64,000 nucleotides of DNA from Gracilaria domingensis (taxonomy: Eukaryota > Rhodophyta > Florideophyceae > Gracilariales > Gracilariaceae): assembly GCA_022539475.1 (NCBI GenBank), contig VCMS01000100.1:353315-417314 (forward strand). Reading direction: 5' to 3'. The notes beneath the pieces were generated by a model. It was not told the DNA's origin. It was given only the letters and a program-made list of their open reading frames with translations, and ran no database searches. Position numbers and translations under genes: made by a program. The stretch's first letter is position 1. The number at the start of each line of letters is the position of its first letter. Shown one piece after another: positions 59,862 to 64,000 of this stretch.

Positions 59862-60215
59862 TTATCCCACCTGGGCTTGGTCCAGGTTGGACGGCAAGGC
59901 TGACCGAGTGCGACGGTGGTATGAAACGATCTTCGACCTAGGTAGGTGCTCGACCGGCTCCATGGTGTCCTCCTCGGCGGAGTAGCCATACCATCGCACT
60001 TGGTACAGTACCGTCCCATCGGGGTCTACAACATGACGTACGATACGTTCGATCACGTATTCCTGCGGGTACACCTCGGTGTTTGACTGCTCTCCTTCAC
60101 CCATTGTGGTTTCGTACCTTCGAGGGTGGCGAGGTGGTGGCCGGCTAACCTCTAGAGGGGTTCCTCTTGGACTTAACCAGTCACGACTCACTAGGAGTTC
60201 CTCGCTGCGCGACAA
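59862..60215 (-). CDS. Chromodomain ORF of element 2
   Basis: The C-terminal ~65 residues (EYVIERIVRHVV ... VLYQVRWYGYSAEEDTMEP, VEHLPRSKIVSYHRR, ending DQAQVG) align closely with the chromodomain ORF of element 1, including the identical end AQVG. A stop lies in frame directly upstream (about 60216), so it begins as a separate ORF. It probably guides integration to modified chromatin. How it is joined to integrase is unclear. Confidence 0.75.
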   Translation of the reverse strand: MSRSEELLVSRDWLSPRGTPLEVSRPPPRHPRRYETTMGEGEQSNTEVYPQEYVIERIVRHVVDPDGTVLYQVRWYGYSAEEDTMEPVEHLPRSKIVSYHRRTRSALPSNLDQAQVG

Positions 60216-61227
60216 CTACAACTTACGCCAGGAGCGTCCAATCTTCAACCTGAAAGGTTCTTCTTGAAATACTCTCCTTCTTGAGTCTGACGAGCTTCGG
60301 CTCGTTTTGGTTGAGCTTCCGACCGTCCAACGGTAGCTTCGGGATTCTGAGCTCCCTCTTGCTATCCAGAAGGATCGTCCGTGCGACGGAGAACGGGCAG
60401 GGTCTCGCTCGTGCGCCATGGAGGCGGATTGACCAATCACGGTGCATATCGCGGCCTTCTGGTTGGCCAGGCGGTGGCACGTGTGAGCCACGAGTTACCC
60501 TAACAGGTGTCCGTTCGCCTACGGTTGGCGATCGTACATCGTGCACCGTGCACGTGTGGTACTCGCGCACGCGACTTACTGTCAGCAGTTCCCCGCGTCG
60601 GCGGTGCTTTCCATACGTCACCACGTCACACAACGTGTTACTCTCCACTTGGGTGTGTCATGAGTCCTCTGCCACGCGGCGTGGGTGCACCATCGACGGT
60701 TTCCAAACTCGTACTTCGTACTTCACCTTTCCAAGGTTGTTTTCCCAAATAATACGCGGGTAAGTACGACTTCTCGTTTCCTCATATCACGGCGTGGTTA
60801 ACACCGGTCGGTAACATTGAGCTGATCTACCGCTTGCGGTTCTGCGTTCCCGGAAAGCCCGGGTCTACAGATACTGTCTTCTCCGCTCTGCGGGTGGTGA
60901 CCTCACTCAGTTGTGGTGTTCCCGACGGGGTTACGTTATCCACAGCGGTGTGTACCCCCTGGGTGGGTCGTGTCGTTTCCAGCGCATTGCTCAACGAACT
61001 CGACGAAGTATCACCACGAGGTACAGCGCCTCGGCGCACCACAACGCTATCGGTAGAGACCGCGAGATTGGTTGCGGTACCTTGCGACAGAGTGTGACCG
61101 TGCGACGCCGGTGTAACGGGTTCCGTACTTTCCTCCCCCTCCTTAGGCGGTGGCACGGGAGCCACGACGTCCGGTGGGGGGTCAACTGTAGTTGAGTTTT
61201 CCTCTTCGTCTCCCGCAACGGGTTGTG
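60216..61227 (-). other. Decayed low-complexity linker of element 2
   Basis: It corresponds to the long tail between integrase and chromodomain of element 1. Coding-like Ser/Thr/Pro-rich sequence (for example 61165-60827) is split over frames with stops. Confidence 0.55.
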
Positions 61228-63997
61228 CTACCCGCGTGGGTGATTCTGACTTCGGTAGATCCGATAACCGCGATCAGGGCGGAGAGTCGCAGGGCGCGAA
61301 GATACGACCTGTTCGTCCCCTGTAGCTTTACCCAGTTGGGTGTTAACGTGAACGTACGGTGGTGGGGCCAGCGCGACACGGTCTAACGATATCCGTTCGT
61401 GGAGATTATTGATATCCAATACTACTGTATCGTGCGTGACGGAAATAACCTTGTAGGGTCCTTCCGCGATAGGCGAGAGCTTGTGGCGGCGTTCCTTCTC
61501 CGGATTATAGTATTCTTTGCGGAGAAATACCATATCGTCTGGTTTGACCTTTGGTAATGGGGTCTTAACCTTCGCATCGAAGTTGCGCTTATAAGCGGCC
61601 TGCGCCTTATTCATCGCTGTGCGAGCGACCGGTACCATTTTGGTTAACCAATCCTTCCAAGCGTTCCTGTATAACCCAACAGACGGGTACGTAGAAAGCG
61701 TTTCTTGAGCCTCGATTGCAACCGGTGGCGGTACTCTTGACAATACCAACTCAAAAGGTGCTAGCTTCGTTACCCGGTGGACTTGGGTGTTGTACGCATA
61801 CGTAATAGCGTCCGTATACAAATCCCAATCCTTAGGATGATCTGCCACATAAGATCTTAATGCATTCAGCATGGTACGGTTAAATCGTTCTACCTGACCA
61901 TTTGTTTGGGGGTGGTAGGTGGTCGTAAATAGATTCTTGACACTCAAGATCCGACAGACGTCCTGGAAAAACTTCGACGTGAACTGTGAACCGTTATCTG
62001 ATAATAGATGAACCGGTGGACCGTACACAAAGACCCAGTGGGTGACAAAAGCTTGTGCAACCACGGTGGCCGTAATCCGTTTCAGCGGGACTGTCCGTAC
62101 CAACTTAGAGAACCGATCGGTGATAACCAGAAGGTATCGATTACCTCTTGCGGTTCTGATCAATTCACCTAAGATATCGATAGCGATAAACTCCAAAGGA
62201 GACCGTGCTGGGAACAGCGTTAACTTCTTCGAGTACTTACGAAGTTTCACGTTATTCTTAGCGCACTCGGTGCAAGAGCGTCGTACTGCGTAGCAGTCCA
62301 ATGCCATTGACGGCCAGTAAAAATCCCTACGCAGGGTCAAGTATAGTTTTCGACCTCCTGGGTGGGCTCCTACCTTCACATAGTGTGTCATGACCAACAC
62401 ACGGTTTTGCAGCGAGTATGGGACCACAATTTGGGTATACGCTTCGACCAACCTAACCAGGTACCCCTGATCGTTAACCTGAAAAGGTAACGATCTCCTC
62501 CATTGAGACGAGCGCGAATTCGCGTACAAAACTCATCCGGTTGCTGTTCTCGGATCATCTCCTCGGGAGTGATGGGTACAAAAGATCCAGTCAAGGGATC
62601 CAACTTCTCAGAAGTGAGCAGGATGTCGTCACAGATGTCATCCGACAAAGATTCGACCCAACCTGCTTGTTCTTCCACCATAAAGCATGGTATGTCCAGA
62701 TCGTCAACTGGTGCCGCTTCTGCATCTGTCCCAAGCGGGAGAGTGCATCTGCCTGCAGATTCAACGTTCCTTTTTTGTACGTAACTGTGAAATCGAACTC
62801 CGATAACCTCAAGCGCCAACGCATCAAGCGTCCTGATGGTTCCGAGATTTCCATGAGCCATCGGAGAGATGAGTGGTCCGTATGTACCGTAAAATGGTTG
62901 CCCATAAGATATGGCCTCAGTGTAGTTAGAGCCCATACAACGGCTAAGCACTCTTTCTCCGAAACTGAGTAGTTACGTTCGTGTACGTTCAAGGATCGCG
63001 ACCAGTATCCAATTGGATGTCTCACGCCGTCTTCCGTGACCTGAAACAGGGCGCAACCAACCTGGTGTGCACTGGCGTCAGTGTCTACTTCGAATGGAAG
63101 TCCTAGCTTAGGCAAAGCCAAGATTGGCGGTGACGTTACTGCGTCAATTAATGCCGAAAAGGCAGACGCTTCCGCGTCGCCTAGGGGTTCCAGTTGAACT
63201 GGTTGACCTTTTCTCAAAAGGTGGTTAAGGGGGTCGCAATATCTGCGAAGTTCGGGACAAAACGCCGATATACATTACAAAGACCCAGAAAACTGCGGAG
63301 TTCCGTTTGTGTCGTAGGGTGTTTCGCTTCCTTCAGCGACTTCACGCGAACTGCGTCAACTGAGAGCTGTCCAGGTCGAATGATATGCCCTAGGTATTTG
63401 ACAGAATCTGTGAAGAACTCGCACTTCTTGAGTTTCAGCGTAATGCCCGCGTCCCTGAGGACTCTCATGACGTCCCGGACGTGTGTTAAGTGGTCATCAA
63501 GGTTATCGGAGAACACGATGATATCGTCAAGATACACCAAGCAGGTCTTCCACTTGAATCGAGCCAAGAGGATATCGATAGCACGTTGAAACGTAGCCGG
63601 TGCGTTGGTTAATCCGAACGGCATTCGCTTAAACCGGTACAAACCTTGGTGGCACACAAAAGCAGTTTTGTCCTTATCCTTTTCACGGATCGGAACTTGC
63701 CAGTATCCCCAATTGGCATCCAAGGCGGTGAACACTGTAGCACTCCCAAGCGAGTCAATGTATTCGTCCATCCTGGGTATGGATAAACGTCTTTGACGGT
63801 GACCGAATTTAGACGACGGTAATCAATACAGAATCGCCACGATCCGTCCGCTTTTGGAACTAGCACCACGGTGAGGCCCAAGCGGATTGAGCCGCCTCTA
63901 TGACGCCAGCGCGTAACATCTTCTCAACTGAGATTGCTCTTCTTCCCTAGCTTTGGACCAGCGCCGGTATGGGTGTGGAAATGGGCTAGTTACCTGG
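61228..63997 (-). pseudogene. Broken pol of element 2 (RT, RNase H, integrase)
   Basis: RT motifs [32 protein letters not shown] and YLDDIIVF, RNase H VDTDAS and EKECLAVVWAL, the HHCC domain (THYVKVGAHPGG ... SCTECAKNN) and the integrase core (AIDILGE, LLSDNGSQFT, NGQVERFNR) are all present, but in different frames. Breaks lie near 63772, 63215, 62750 and 62480. Each is consistent with loss of a single base relative to element 1. The integrase frame itself (62529-61228) is whole. Several same-direction 1-base losses could be real decay or an assembly artefact. Confidence 0.85.
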
Positions 63998-64000
63998 AAG

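Larger units (their letters stand above)
56813..64000 (-). mobile_element. Second Ty3/gypsy chromodomain element with antisense ORF (element 2, continues past the window)
   Basis: Minus-strand element. Reading in its sense direction from 64000 downward: RT, RNase H, integrase (broken into several frames), low-complexity tail, chromodomain (60215-59862), hairpin-rich spacer, antisense ORF (57639-59492 on the plus strand), polypurine tract (57572-57560) and 3' LTR. Its proteins are clearly related to element 1 but diverged, and the LTRs share little beyond TGTAGAGCA. Gag, PBS and 5' LTR lie outside the window. Confidence 0.9.

Overview
The window is nuclear DNA of a photosynthetic eukaryote. 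Genes are compact, with zero or one short GT-AG intron (99 and 141 bp where the splice is clear). Several products look plastid-directed: a PGP synthase, a Rieske protein and a DnaJ-type zinc protein. There are also an NDR-family kinase, an AA15-type copper oxygenase, a MYND/NB-ARC-WD40 family and abundant Ty3/gypsy elements. This mix best fits a red alga, perhaps a florideophyte such as Chondrus; that assignment is inference from gene content.

Region 1 (1-18.6 kb) is ordinary, gene-dense DNA. In order it holds the 3' end of a LINE-like element with RNase H and an (AG)n tail, a monoglyceride-lipase-like hydrolase, an NDR/LATS kinase head-to-head with a CDP-alcohol phosphatidyltransferase (PGP synthase), a multi-pass DRAM/FRAG1-like membrane protein, a plastid Rieske protein, a short-chain dehydrogenase, a CxxCxGxG zinc protein, a secreted AA15-like LPMO and a small Gly/Ser/Tyr-rich protein. 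Upstream regions are extremely GC- or pyrimidine-rich.

Region 2 (18.6-38.2 kb) is a rearranged family cluster. A module made of a MYND-finger gene head-to-head with an NB-ARC/WD40 (APAF1-like STAND) gene recurs as intact, truncated, deleted and inverted copies. These include two ~1.1 kb near-identical direct repeats and ~1.3-1.4 kb inverted arms. Between them lie three intact paralogues (22.3, 26.4 and 34.6 kb) that carry an APH-type kinase domain behind a Nudix-like N-terminus, an unrecognised 463-aa ORF, and the C-terminal remnant of a reverse transcriptase.

Region 3 (38.2-64 kb) is retrotransposon territory. A possible hAT-like gene is followed by a host gene split by a complete, very young 11.78-kb Ty3/gypsy element (857-bp LTRs differing at 2 sites, 5-bp target duplication GTGTG). 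It has gag, a likely -1 frameshift, pol, and a chromodomain in a third frame. A second, divergent gypsy element lies on the minus strand (56.8 kb to beyond the window end), and its pol is broken by at least four 1-base losses.

The most striking observation is that both elements carry, between the chromodomain and the 3' LTR, a ~600-aa ORF in ANTISENSE orientation. The two proteins are clearly homologous to each other and I recognise no known domain in them. Each is separated from the sense genes by a dense array of short hairpins. The antisense ORF is intact even in the element whose pol is broken.
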